This document shows positions 26,750 to 34,382 of a stretch of DNA of 43,612 bases, piece by piece. A program made the position numbers and the translations under genes. Where the stretch lies: assembly GCA_938085045.1 (NCBI GenBank), contig CALKGI010000212.1, positions 1 to 43,612 of the forward strand. Direction: 5' to 3'. Every line of letters starts with the position of its first letter. The first letter of the stretch is position 1. The notes beneath the pieces are model-generated. The model was not told the DNA's origin, searched no databases, and worked only from the letters and a program-made list of their open reading frames with translations. Source of the DNA: an uncultured Alteromonadaceae bacterium (GTDB taxonomy: Bacteria > Pseudomonadota > Gammaproteobacteria > Enterobacterales > Alteromonadaceae).

Positions 26750-29110
26750 ATGAGCAGGAACTCTTATTTATTCACATTATTTCTTGGTTTCATAATGATG
26801 ATCATCAACGTGTTTATTCCAAACAAAGCGATGGCCAATGTAAATCCAACAATGATAGAAAAAGCTATCACAGTAGATGGCGTACTTAACGAAGCACAAT
26901 GGGCCAACACCCCAACGATTGAAGACTTTAAGGTGGTCACCCCAGATACGGGCGCAGCGCCAACACACAAAACCCAAACCAAAATGCTCTATACCGATAG
27001 CGGCATTTACTTTGCCATCAGCAACTTTCAACCCAAAGATACCCAAGTAGAAAGATTAACCTCGCGAGACAATTTTGTTGAAAGAGACAACGTGCGACTA
27101 GTACTCGATACCTCAGGCAAGGGCCTGTATGGTTACGTGTTCACGGTAGGTTTGGGCGGCTCATTAATTGACGGCACAGTGCAACCTGAACGACAGTTCG
27201 CATATGAATGGAATGCCCCGTGGCAAGCGCAAACCAAGCGTTATGATGATCGCTGGGATGCCGAAATGTTCATCCCTTGGTCAGCACTTAAACTCCCCTC
27301 AGCCACCGACAAAAGAACCATTGGCCTATCGATTGAACGCCACATCTCTTATTTAGCCGAAGACTGGGCAGTGCCAGCCTTAGGTAGCAACCGCAGTGTT
27401 TTCTTAAGTGCCCTGTTACCGGTTGAATTCAACGTACTCGAAGCGAAAAGCGAACTGACGTTCGTTCCTTACTTTTCATCCAGCATGGACCGCCTTTCTC
27501 AAACAAACGACCAGAGTTTTGGTTTTGACGTTTATTACCAACCCACCAGCGACAGTCAACTCAGCCTTACGGTCAGCCCTGACTTTGGTCAGGTAGAAAA
27601 CGACGACATAGTCGTAAACTTTTCAGCTTTTGAAACCTACTCCCCTGAAAAACGGGCATTTTTTCTTGAAGGGCAAGAAATTTTCAAACCCAAAGGCGCC
27701 ATGATGGTCAACACCCGCCGCATTGGCGCACGGCCTGACGCCCCTGTTTTGAACGAAAGTCAATCGGTAGAACAGAGCGTAGGATTTTCTGATGTCATTG
27801 CCGCCGGAAAATACACAGGCCAAGTGGGCGATGTACGTTTTGGCGTATTATCAGCAGTAGAAGACGATACAACTTATAACCTGAACGATGGTTCGCATAC
27901 TACAGTAGACGGTCGTAAGTTCATGGCACTGCGCTCAGTTTATGAAACCACCACCGACAATGACGACTACCGAGCCTTTGGTTACATGGGCACTATGGTC
28001 GACGGTCAAATAGACAACACCTCTACTCACATGGTTGATGGCGAGTTTCGATCTTCTGACAACACCATCCAAGTAGACAGCCAATTGTATTTCTCTGATG
28101 CAGGCGATACAAAGGGTTATGGCCAGTTTGCCAGTATTCTTTACACCCCAGAGCAAGGCTACGAACATGAATTTGAGTTTAAACACATCGACCGCAACCT
28201 CAACCTTAACGACATGGGCTTTTTACCGCGCAACGACCTTAACATGTTCCATTACAGTCACGGCGTACCAGAAGACACTCAGTCTGAACATTACAAATCA
28301 ATGAAAATTGGCCAATGGGTTGACTACCGCACCAACAACGATGGTGAACGTATTAACGCCCGTGTCGGCAATTGGTTAAATATTCAATTCGAAGACCTGA
28401 CTCGTTTCAACTTTACCGCCCACTACACCGCAGCAGGCTGGGATGACAAAAACTCAAGGGGCAACGGTTCATACCGTACAGATGCCTTCTTAACCGTTTG
28501 GTCTCGTTGGAAGAGCGACCAATCTCAAGCATTCAGTTATGGTATGTCTGGTTGGGTTAGAAATGCCCAAATCAAAGGTAAAATCGTCAGCATCAAACCC
28601 TTTATCAACTACTCACCAACCGACCGCATCTCAATCGATGCCGAACTAAGATATCGTCAAACCCAGAGCTGGCAGATTTGGCAAAATGATGACGAACTGA
28701 CTCTGCAAGGACGTCCAAATGACCGCATAAACACTTTTGACTCAGAACAATTACACGTCACAGTAAAATCCACTTGGATAGTCGACAACGCCCAAGAAGT
28801 TAGATTAGCCATGCAATGGGTTGGTTTAAAAGCCGATGCGCAAGACGCGTATAGAATCAGCAATCAAGGCGACTTATATTTAACTGACGAAACTCGTGCC
28901 GCCAACTTCGCCCAAGCCGATTTAGCCTTGCAACTACGTTACAAATACCAATTCGCCCCACTGTCTGATTTATATCTGGTCTATAGCCGAGGCGGTAATA
29001 CGTTTAACGAGTCTCACGATGGACAAGAAGGATTTAATGATTTGATTTCAGACAGTTTTGCTGGCAAGAATGCTGACCAATTAACTATGAAGGTTAGGTA
29101 TCGGTTTTAG
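26750..29110 (+). CDS. DUF5916 outer-membrane protein with CBM9-like N-terminal domain
   Basis: A 786-residue exported protein. After a signal peptide (ending near NKAMA) comes a domain of the carbohydrate-binding family 9 type (AITVDGVLNEAQWANTP, then VFTVGLGGSLIDG). The DUF5916 hallmark LSLTVSPDFGQVENDD and FETYSPEKRAFFLEGQEIF follows. The second half consists of amphipathic strands and ends in YRF, the terminal aromatic residue expected of an outer-membrane barrel. The family is common in Bacteroidetes and marine gammaproteobacteria; its function is not established, though glycan or surface binding is suggested by the CBM9-like part. The divergent OmpR-type pair probably regulates it. Confidence 0.9.
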   Translation: MSRNSYLFTLFLGFIMMIINVFIPNKAMANVNPTMIEKAITVDGVLNEAQWANTPTIEDFKVVTPDTGAAPTHKTQTKMLYTDSGIYFAISNFQPKDTQVERLTSRDNFVERDNVRLVLDTSGKGLYGYVFTVGLGGSLIDGTVQPERQFAYEWNAPWQAQTKRYDDRWDAEMFIPWSALKLPSATDKRTIGLSIERHISYLAEDWAVPALGSNRSVFLSALLPVEFNVLEAKSELTFVPYFSSSMDRLSQTNDQSFGFDVYYQPTSDSQLSLTVSPDFGQVENDDIVVNFSAFETYSPEKRAFFLEGQEIFKPKGAMMVNTRRIGARPDAPVLNESQSVEQSVGFSDVIAAGKYTGQVGDVRFGVLSAVEDDTTYNLNDGSHTTVDGRKFMALRSVYETTTDNDDYRAFGYMGTMVDGQIDNTSTHMVDGEFRSSDNTIQVDSQLYFSDAGDTKGYGQFASILYTPEQGYEHEFEFKHIDRNLNLNDMGFLPRNDLNMFHYSHGVPEDTQSEHYKSMKIGQWVDYRTNNDGERINARVGNWLNIQFEDLTRFNFTAHYTAAGWDDKNSRGNGSYRTDAFLTVWSRWKSDQSQAFSYGMSGWVRNAQIKGKIVSIKPFINYSPTDRISIDAELRYRQTQSWQIWQNDDELTLQGRPNDRINTFDSEQLHVTVKSTWIVDNAQEVRLAMQWVGLKADAQDAYRISNQGDLYLTDETRAANFAQADLALQLRYKYQFAPLSDLYLVYSRGGNTFNESHDGQEGFNDLISDSFAGKNADQLTMKVRYRF

Positions 29111-29169
29111 AATCTCCACTCTTTAAAGTGAACAGACAAAAGATTCAATGCCACAATGGACAAACAAAT

Positions 29170-29547
29170 TCAATCCCATACCGCAAGTGGATAATTCTGT
29201 AGAATATTGTTGTCCTTTGTTAGCAGCTTACTTTGCGTGAGAGATGCTGTTGCAGTAATTAGGCGATCAAACGAGTCTCTTGTCCATTTCATCTGTAGTG
29301 CAGTTTCACTCACCTTGAAAAAGTCTGGTTGACTAATTTCAAGACCAATTGAGCCATTCAATGTCGCCAAAATAGTTTTGGCATCACTTTTAATTCGTTT
29401 AATTTCAAACAAATATTCAATTTCCAACATGACCATGGGCGAAATATAAATATCGTTATCTTCTATTAATTCACGGGCATGTTGCGAGAGTCTTTTTACA
29501 TCACCTTGATAAAGCCAAACCACAACATGAGTATCAAGGTAAATCAT
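29170..29547 (-). CDS. vapC: Type II toxin VapC-like, PIN domain ribonuclease
   Basis: A 125-residue PIN-domain protein. The acidic metal-binding residues are visible: Asp5 (MIYLDTHVVVWL), Glu in MLEIEYL, and Asp in RDSFDRLI, followed by a late LLTKDNNI. VapC toxins are Mg-dependent RNases that cut tRNA or rRNA when the antitoxin is lost. The start overlaps the stop of the Phd-type antitoxin gene by four bases, the normal antitoxin-toxin order and coupling. The toxin looks intact. It opens an accessory stretch that runs to about 32939. Confidence 0.9.
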   Translation of the reverse strand: MIYLDTHVVVWLYQGDVKRLSQHARELIEDNDIYISPMVMLEIEYLFEIKRIKSDAKTILATLNGSIGLEISQPDFFKVSETALQMKWTRDSFDRLITATASLTQSKLLTKDNNILQNYPLAVWD

Positions 29548-29777
29548 AAATTGTCATCACCTTGCCATTGGCACGTAGGCAAATCAATCAAATCTTCAGG
29601 GTCGCCAATAATACAATCATGAGGAGTCAAGTTATCCAGTTTTGAGTGTTTTTGTTGCAAAACAATACTGAGCTTTCGACCATTGCGTTCAATTTCAACT
29701 GGCAGACCGGTTTCAATCACCTTATCTACCACTTTGTATAATTGACTTCTCAGTGTAGTTATAGACATGGTTTGCAT
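29544..29777 (-). CDS. Type II antitoxin, Phd/YefM family
   Basis: A 77-residue antitoxin. The N-terminal fold (MSITTLRSQLYKVVDKVIET, then LPVEIERNGRKLSIV) is the Phd/YefM DNA-binding domain. The C-terminal acidic part (IIGDPEDLIDLP) would wrap and block the VapC partner. The frame can be extended to 29825, but AGGTGA at 29782-29787 directs translation to the ATG at 29777, and the longer form would begin inside the operator region. Two identical palindromes upstream are probable binding sites for autoregulation. Confidence 0.88.
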   Translation of the reverse strand: MQTMSITTLRSQLYKVVDKVIETGLPVEIERNGRKLSIVLQQKHSKLDNLTPHDCIIGDPEDLIDLPTCQWQGDDNL

Positions 29778-29802
29778 GTTTTCACCTGTATATGTGAATA
29801 AG

Positions 29803-29833
29803 ACGTACGTTAATCTTAACACCACACGTACGT
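29803..29833. promoter_or_regulatory. Paired palindromic operator sites of the Phd/VapC operon
   Basis: The self-complementary octamer ACGTACGT occurs at 29803-29810 and again at 29826-29833, 23 bases apart centre to centre, about two helical turns. Both lie just upstream of the antitoxin start, where Phd-type repressors bind cooperatively with the toxin. Confidence 0.6.
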
Positions 29834-29882
29834 ATTTTCCACAGTAAACAAGCTACGATAAATTGGTACCGATACCAAGCAT

Positions 29883-30710
29883 TTATTTCTCACAAGTCTT
29901 CATGTTTTTCAGTTGATAGAACTCCGGCGGAATATTCAAGTTCAATGCACTGTCATATCCCAAAGCTTGCCTCTTAACCGCCCATTGTTGAGACACATCA
30001 GCAAATATCCCCTTAAAATGTTCACTTTCTTCCACCGACAAACCGGTAGTCTCTTGGTAGGCTTTGCCATCAAATACACCTGGTGCTAACCAACCTTGCA
30101 ATCGTATATAAGCCAGCCCGGTCAATCGTGTTTGCTGAATCTTGTCCATATCCTGTGGGTTGTGCTCCTCCAAAAAAGTGACCTCTTCAAGATACGAAGC
30201 ATCAATGACAGTCAACCCTTCAATAATACCGTTTACAGCAGCTCGCTCAGCCCAATAACGCGCTTTTTTGGCGGTTTCGATATCAAAGGGTCGGTCCTTA
30301 TAGGTTTGTTTTGGTAATTCACTGGGCCTGACAGCTTGAGATTGAAAAGTATCTTTTGTTGAATGCCAACGATAATTCAAGCCCAATATAAACATCGCAT
30401 AATAATTGTCAGCTTTGGCTTGTGACAATAACTGTGCTTCATCCATGTAATTTTCTTGATCAATGCGTGCTAAACCAAAATTATCAAACATCCATTGCTC
30501 AACGACTGCAAGTTCTGCGCTTTGTTCGTATGTTTGGGCTGAAACGCAATCGGGTGCCTTTGTTTCAAGCGCTTGCGAAGATAATGCCTGTTTATTTGAA
30601 AATTTGGCAGCTGGCGATAAAACATCTGTTACCAATCCTGCCGCTTGATTGTTTGCTACTGGTGACACACCTTCAACTGAATTCTGACTAAAGAAATACG
30701 AAAGCAGCAC
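29883..30710 (-). CDS. Hypothetical protein, 5' end displaced by an 11-bp duplication frameshift
   Basis: The 275-residue frame begins at a GTG inside what should be a signal-anchor. A separate frame from ATG at 30766 reads MFTKKHIATILVAASVLL and then stops soon after. Removing one copy of the 11-bp tandem repeat at 30705-30726 joins the two into MFTKKHIATILVAASVLLSY and onward, a proper signal-anchor for a protein of about 290 residues. So the gene was originally longer and is now frameshifted, or switches by repeat slippage. The body has helical segments (YYAMFILGLNYRWHS, AKKARYWAERAAVNG) resembling Sel1/TPR-like repeats. The function is unknown. It follows the Phd/VapC pair. Confidence 0.6.
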   Translation of the reverse strand: MLLSYFFSQNSVEGVSPVANNQAAGLVTDVLSPAAKFSNKQALSSQALETKAPDCVSAQTYEQSAELAVVEQWMFDNFGLARIDQENYMDEAQLLSQAKADNYYAMFILGLNYRWHSTKDTFQSQAVRPSELPKQTYKDRPFDIETAKKARYWAERAAVNGIIEGLTVIDASYLEEVTFLEEHNPQDMDKIQQTRLTGLAYIRLQGWLAPGVFDGKAYQETTGLSVEESEHFKGIFADVSQQWAVKRQALGYDSALNLNIPPEFYQLKNMKTCEK

Positions 30711-30726
30711 AGAAGCAGCACAGAAG
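30705..30726 (+). repeat. 11-bp tandem duplication causing a frameshift
   Basis: The unit CAGCACAGAAG occurs twice without a gap (30705-30715 and 30716-30726) and a third partial copy (CAGC) follows. Eleven bases is not a multiple of three, so the second copy breaks the reading frame of the minus-strand gene starting at 30766. Slippage would restore it. Confidence 0.85.
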
Positions 30727-30766
30727 CAGCTACGAGTATTGTTGCTATGTGTTTTTTGGTAAACAT

Positions 30767-31074
30767 GCTTTATGCAACTGAAGGGAATTTTCCATAAAAT
30801 GTAACCGATTCATGGTTTAGGTGCAATAAATAGCACATTAACGTTGTAAACATTGGAGCAAGATAGTACGATTCTTTTTCCTATTTTGAATAGCTTTTGA
30901 ACAAATAAAGCAACACCAGCGACAGAAACTACCCATCACAAATGGATAAAGAATCCTCCCCGAGATCACACCTATCTAACAGAATTCGGGAATGATGAAG
31001 CACCGCTGGAAAATATAAAAATTGATATGCGGTTTGCAGATGAAGCAACAAATGACGTCCGCGTAACAGAGCTG
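30767..31074. other. Gene-poor stretch with a coding-like remnant
   Basis: No complete gene is visible on either strand. From 30901 to the TAG at 31105-31107 the plus strand is open for 68 codons with protein-like content (for example KWIKNPPRDHTYLTEFGNDE and DMRFADEATNDVRVTELLKS), but there is no start codon near the beginning and a TGA precedes it. The rest is AT-rich with no obvious signal. Confidence 0.4.
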
Positions 31075-31107
31075 TTAAAAAGTAAAATCTTTCCCAAAAG
31101 ACCATAG
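30901..31107 (+). pseudogene. Possible 3' remnant of an unidentified gene
   Basis: A 68-codon open frame following an in-frame TGA. It starts with a Thr/Pro-rich linker-like part (TNKATPATETT) and continues with a charged, well-mixed sequence. The only ATG lies late in the frame. The product is not recognised. Its 3' end overlaps the small minus-strand gene at 31075-31278, so at most one of the two is likely to be real. Confidence 0.3.
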
Positions 31108-31278
31108 AGTAAACATTATTTTACTTACTGAGTTCATACAATCCTGATATGGCTTCTTTGTTTTTACCATAAACGCTGTTAGTGACTTTTCATACCCTAC
31201 AGGAATACATTCAGCACCATTGCCGTCAAAGGCATTTGATGAATTTAAAACAAAGAACATTAATAACAGTAGTTTCAT
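31075..31278 (-). CDS. Small secreted hypothetical protein
   Basis: Starting at the ATG at 31278, a 67-residue protein has a clean signal peptide (MKLLLLMFFVLNSSNA) and a short mature part with two Cys (GAECIPVGYE, KPYQDCMNSV). The frame is open further upstream to 31413, but those residues are basic and would bury the signal peptide, so the shorter form is preferred. No family is recognised and the ribosome binding site is weak. It lies in the accessory stretch between remnants and the RelE-type toxin. Confidence 0.4.
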   Translation of the reverse strand: MKLLLLMFFVLNSSNAFDGNGAECIPVGYEKSLTAFMVKTKKPYQDCMNSVSKIMFTLWSFGKDFTF

Positions 31279-31441
31279 AATAAGATTTAAATCCCTTAAA
31301 GAACGCCATCCGTTGTACTTTTTCACTATCTTTTTTTTGTCTTTTCTACCTTGAATAGATGTAGACTGAGTTGTACGATTGAGGAAAGTTAAATATAAAT
31401 TAGAAACAAGCATTTGTCATAAATAATGGAAAATATAGGTG

Positions 31442-31771
31442 ATGTTTAAATTTGCTTTCATCAATGACGCAGCAGAGCGTGAATACAAGAAATTGCCAAC
31501 AAAAATTCAGGATGAATTTGGCCGGGATTTAAGGAAAATTCAATATGGACAAGACCCTATACAACCCTTTCAATTTTTAGAGAGTATAGGTTCAGGCGTT
31601 ATTGAGCTGAAAATTAATGGCAGCCCGGCACATCGCTGTATTTACGTAGCCAAATACATGAATACTATTGTGGTTCTACATTCCTTTAGCAAAACGACCA
31701 ACGGCGTTGATAAACCAGCAATGAAAGTGGCAAAAAACCGCTTAAAAGAACTTTTAAGTCAATTGAAATAG
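31442..31771 (+). CDS. RelE/ParE-superfamily toxin (phage Gp49-like / HigB type)
   Basis: A 109-residue basic protein of the Gp49-like branch of RelE toxins: FAFINDAAEREYKKLP at the start, LESIGSGVIELKIN and HRCIYVAKYMNTIVVLHSF in the core, and FSKTTNGVDKPAMKVAKNRL at the end. Such toxins cut mRNA on the ribosome. An in-frame GTG directly before the ATG is a possible alternative start. Its expected partner, an XRE-type antitoxin, lies on the opposite strand with 17 bases between the two stops. That tail-to-tail order is unusual, since these pairs are normally co-transcribed with the toxin first. Confidence 0.85.
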   Translation: MFKFAFINDAAEREYKKLPTKIQDEFGRDLRKIQYGQDPIQPFQFLESIGSGVIELKINGSPAHRCIYVAKYMNTIVVLHSFSKTTNGVDKPAMKVAKNRLKELLSQLK

Positions 31772-31788
31772 TGAGACTAGCATCTTGG

Positions 31789-32109
31789 CTACGATTGTGA
31801 AGTAACAGCTTGCGCAATTGAAATTTGCGCTTCATCAGCCGTTTGCATCGCTAGTTTTACTTTGAAGCCCAATTTATCAAGCATATCGAACATGGCATCG
31901 ATGGTGAATTTTTCGATTTTGTTGTTCATCAATTCAGACACTCTCGATTGCTTCACTCCCAATACAGTTGCAGCCTCACTTTGGGTCCACTTTTTATCAT
32001 TAATTAAATTAGTCAGCATAATAGATAAGTCTACTTTCATTGCCATTTTATTGGCAATATCTTCATCGTGCGTAACATGAAAAGGACTATCGTAAAATTT
32101 AAGGGCCAT
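31789..32109 (-). CDS. XRE-family antitoxin/regulator (HigA-like)
   Basis: A 106-residue protein with a helix-turn-helix of the XRE type: WTQSEAATVLGVKQSRVSEL, followed by MNNKIEKFTIDAMFDMLDKL. The C-terminal part (KVKLAMQTADEAQ) resembles HigA antitoxins that pair with Gp49-like toxins. The frame extends to 32142, but AAAGG nine bases before the ATG at 32109 and the palindrome at 32139-32164, which would fall on the extended start, favour the shorter form. It faces the RelE-type toxin gene, so the two would be separately transcribed. Confidence 0.85.
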   Translation of the reverse strand: MALKFYDSPFHVTHDEDIANKMAMKVDLSIMLTNLINDKKWTQSEAATVLGVKQSRVSELMNNKIEKFTIDAMFDMLDKLGFKVKLAMQTADEAQISIAQAVTSQS

Positions 32110-32138
32110 GAGAATAACCTTTAGAGGAATATGTAACC

Positions 32139-32164
32139 ACATTATCTAAAATTTTAGATAATGT
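32139..32164. promoter_or_regulatory. 26-bp perfect palindrome, probable antitoxin operator
   Basis: The left half is ACATTATCTAAAA and the right half is its exact reverse complement TTTTAGATAATGT, with no spacer. It ends 30 bases before the XRE antitoxin start, where a dimeric HigA-type repressor would bind to autoregulate. Confidence 0.75.
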
Positions 32165-32189
32165 CAAAACAAAAGGTTGTCAGACCATA

Positions 32190-32242
32190 CGTGGATAAAT
32201 CCACGAACTACGGAATTAACGTAGAACGCACATTTATGTGCG
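32190..32242. repeat. Cluster of three consecutive hairpins
   Basis: Three perfect stem-loops follow each other: CGTGGAT/ATCCACG (32190-32205), CTACG/CGTAG with a seven-base loop (32208-32224) and CGCACAT/ATGTGCG (32227-32242), each separated by two bases. The element lies between the amidase-like gene stop (32271, minus strand) and the antitoxin operator. It could be a dispersed repeat or a structured 3' untranslated region. Confidence 0.7.
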
Positions 32243-32270
32243 CCACCGTAAAGCAGCGCCCCCAAAAACC

Positions 32271-32939
32271 TCAATAAGTATTGTACTGAGTAGGCCGAAA
32301 TACATGATAGGTGTTGTTGCTGCCAAATTGTTGCTCAATTGAACTCAGGGTTTTATCCCTTGAAGGGCTAACGTTGGCGTTAGATTGATAGCTGACCAGT
32401 GTTGTTACATTGTCGCCAGTGGTGCCACCCGTAACAACCATGGTGTGATTGATATTGTTGTCGTTTTCCCAGTCTACAAAAATAATATCGCCAACCGACA
32501 CTTGGTCAAAATTCAACGTACTGCCACGCTCTGTGTTAGTTTGCGCTGTAAAATTCATGCCCACCTTGCCGCCGTTATTGGCTTTAACGTAGTCAAAAAA
32601 GGCTTGCGGTCCTTCCCATGCTGGAGATTGCTGAGCTTTACTGTATTGCCAACGAGGGTCGTTGTTAAATGCTTGGCCTGCATAAAAAACCATTTTTGGT
32701 GAAGCGCTTTTGGCTAAACCAGCTCTTATCACTTGATTGATAAAATTAGTGTTGTCTCCCCAAGGTTCTGGGCAGTGTTTAAACCAGTTTTTCCATTGGG
32801 TTGAGGGTTGATTTGGGTTTGTTTGTGCCTGTTCAAAGGCATATTTTTTGGCAAAGTCGGGGTCGTATTGAATGCCAGCGTTGGCATAACCTGATGCCAG
32901 CGCCATCGCAATGGCACTTGTAATAAGGAGTGATTTCAT
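32271..32939 (-). CDS. Secreted amidase_6-like protein lacking the catalytic Cys
   Basis: A 222-residue exported protein with signal peptide MKSLLITSAIAMALASGYANA. The mature part follows the amidase_6 (NlpC/P60-related) layout: FAKKYAFEQAQTNPN, then WGDNTNFINQVIRAG, WQYSKAQQSPAWEGPQAFFD, and VSVGDIIFVDWEND with INHTMVVTGG. In that family the second block normally reads DCTNF.SQ, with Cys as nucleophile. Here position 63 is Asn, although the catalytic His (165) remains. A Cys at 56 lies seven residues earlier. It is probably an inactive or altered peptidoglycan-binding relative. The assignment is by recalled motif order. Confidence 0.7.
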   Translation of the reverse strand: MKSLLITSAIAMALASGYANAGIQYDPDFAKKYAFEQAQTNPNQPSTQWKNWFKHCPEPWGDNTNFINQVIRAGLAKSASPKMVFYAGQAFNNDPRWQYSKAQQSPAWEGPQAFFDYVKANNGGKVGMNFTAQTNTERGSTLNFDQVSVGDIIFVDWENDNNINHTMVVTGGTTGDNVTTLVSYQSNANVSPSRDKTLSSIEQQFGSNNTYHVFRPTQYNTY

Positions 32940-33260
32940 TTTTATTATTCCGCTCTATTTTATTTATTTTTTTAATTGCTTAGAGAAGGCCTTTTCTTAT
33001 TTTTATCCGATTTATTACAGTGGCAGGATAGTAGTGAACAATTTGAAAAAAAGAAATAGCAGCTAAAAACCGTTTAAAACTTAAACAAGCTGACTGGTCA
33101 ACCAGATTAAACGGTTATGTCAGCGTTATAGAGCTGTGTACCATTAGATTCAGTACATATTCAAAAAAGTGCATATCCTGACCAGACAGACGGCTTATTC
33201 ACTTTGGTGCTAAAAAAGATAAAAGTGTCAATTTGTATCAACCCTGACAACAAAACTGAC
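32940..33260. other. Intergenic region with a nested inverted repeat
   Basis: No gene is visible. AACCGTTTAA at 33068-33077 pairs with TTAAACGGTT at 33107-33116, and the 29-base interior holds a smaller pair, CTGGT/ACCAG. This could form a branched hairpin or cruciform. The region includes the promoter of the amidase-like gene on the minus strand and the 3' end of the permease gene at 33261. Confidence 0.5.
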
Positions 33261-34382
33261 TCACATACCCAACCCAGTAAACCCTAAGCTGAATATCAAC
33301 ACCGTCATCACCGCCATTGGGGCAAGATAATAGTGCTTACCAAGATACACAACAGCCCCTGCGGTCAAGAAAATCAACCCCACTTGCCATGCAATAACCC
33401 ATGTAGTGAACTCAATAGCCATGAGGTAAACCAGCGTTGGTACAGCTGACAAGGCCACCAGCGGCAGCAATTCAAACACACGGCGCTTGGCATTACTAAG
33501 CGGTAATCCGCTGAGGTAATACTGGTATTGTGAACGAAAACGTTCAACTTCAAACTGATACGATCCAATCAACAAACCAATAAGAAAAGTAATAAACAGA
33601 TGGAAGTTTTCAGTCGCAAAATCAGGCCGCTTACTGATCACATAAGCATAACTGCCGATGATAGCCAAACTACCTAATACCCTAGTTAATAGGTTAACCG
33701 GGCGGTGAATAGTAAACAGGCTAATCATCATCGCATATGAGGTGGTTTTTACTTGCCCGACTTTGAACTTGATTTTGTCGAGAAATAAAACTTCAAGCAG
33801 CACGACAATAAACCACACGGTATTGAGCGTATTGGCTGAGCCATCTTTGGGATAAAAGTAATGCGCCAACACAGGCAATATCACCAACGACAACAGTGGT
33901 ATGTTGCGCCGATATAACGCCGTTTGAGTGCTCAGTATAACGGTTAGCGAAAACAGCACGAAAAATCGAGTCTCTACAATGGTTTTCAAATCAGGCATGA
34001 ACAAACACAAGCATAGCGGGGCAAACAAAACCAAATTACCCGCTTGGGCAGTTAGGTAGCGGTCACTTTTTCGATGCTGAGCACGAGTGATTGGCAAGTC
34101 GTTGATATAATTACGATAAGGTGCGGCTAAAATGGCTTTTGCCTGAATTTTTATCATCGCAAAAATCAATATAAAATAAATACTCTGATAGGTGATTCGC
34201 TCATCAATAAGGGTTTTTTGTTCACCAATGAGTGATATTCCATACATCGCCAAGAAAAAAAACAATGGCACCAGTACGTTGATAAAAAACAACACAAACA
34301 CCTTGCCCAATTGACTAACAGCAGCAAGTAGCTGCTTAATTTCGTTGCGGTAAATTTGCCTTCTAAGTTCGTTATAATTCAT
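33261..34382 (-). CDS. DUF6136-like ABC-associated membrane protein
   Basis: A 373-residue integral membrane protein with about ten hydrophobic segments (for example VFVLFFINVLVPLFFFLAM and FHLFITFLIGLLIGSYQFEV). It starts inside the stop of the ATPase gene upstream (shared base in TGATG), so the two are co-translated and it is the membrane subunit of that transporter. The sequence is unlike the common ABC-2 permeases and fits, from memory, the DUF6136 family of Alteromonadales. The C-terminus ends in a hydrophobic run. The substrate is unknown. Confidence 0.75.
   Translation of the reverse strand: MNYNELRRQIYRNEIKQLLAAVSQLGKVFVLFFINVLVPLFFFLAMYGISLIGEQKTLIDERITYQSIYFILIFAMIKIQAKAILAAPYRNYINDLPITRAQHRKSDRYLTAQAGNLVLFAPLCLCLFMPDLKTIVETRFFVLFSLTVILSTQTALYRRNIPLLSLVILPVLAHYFYPKDGSANTLNTVWFIVVLLEVLFLDKIKFKVGQVKTTSYAMMISLFTIHRPVNLLTRVLGSLAIIGSYAYVISKRPDFATENFHLFITFLIGLLIGSYQFEVERFRSQYQYYLSGLPLSNAKRRVFELLPLVALSAVPTLVYLMAIEFTTWVIAWQVGLIFLTAGAVVYLGKHYYLAPMAVMTVLIFSLGFTGLGM

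Noticed and set aside
31278-31413. N-terminal extension of the small secreted protein
   Set aside because: The extension is basic and would bury the signal peptide beginning at 31278.
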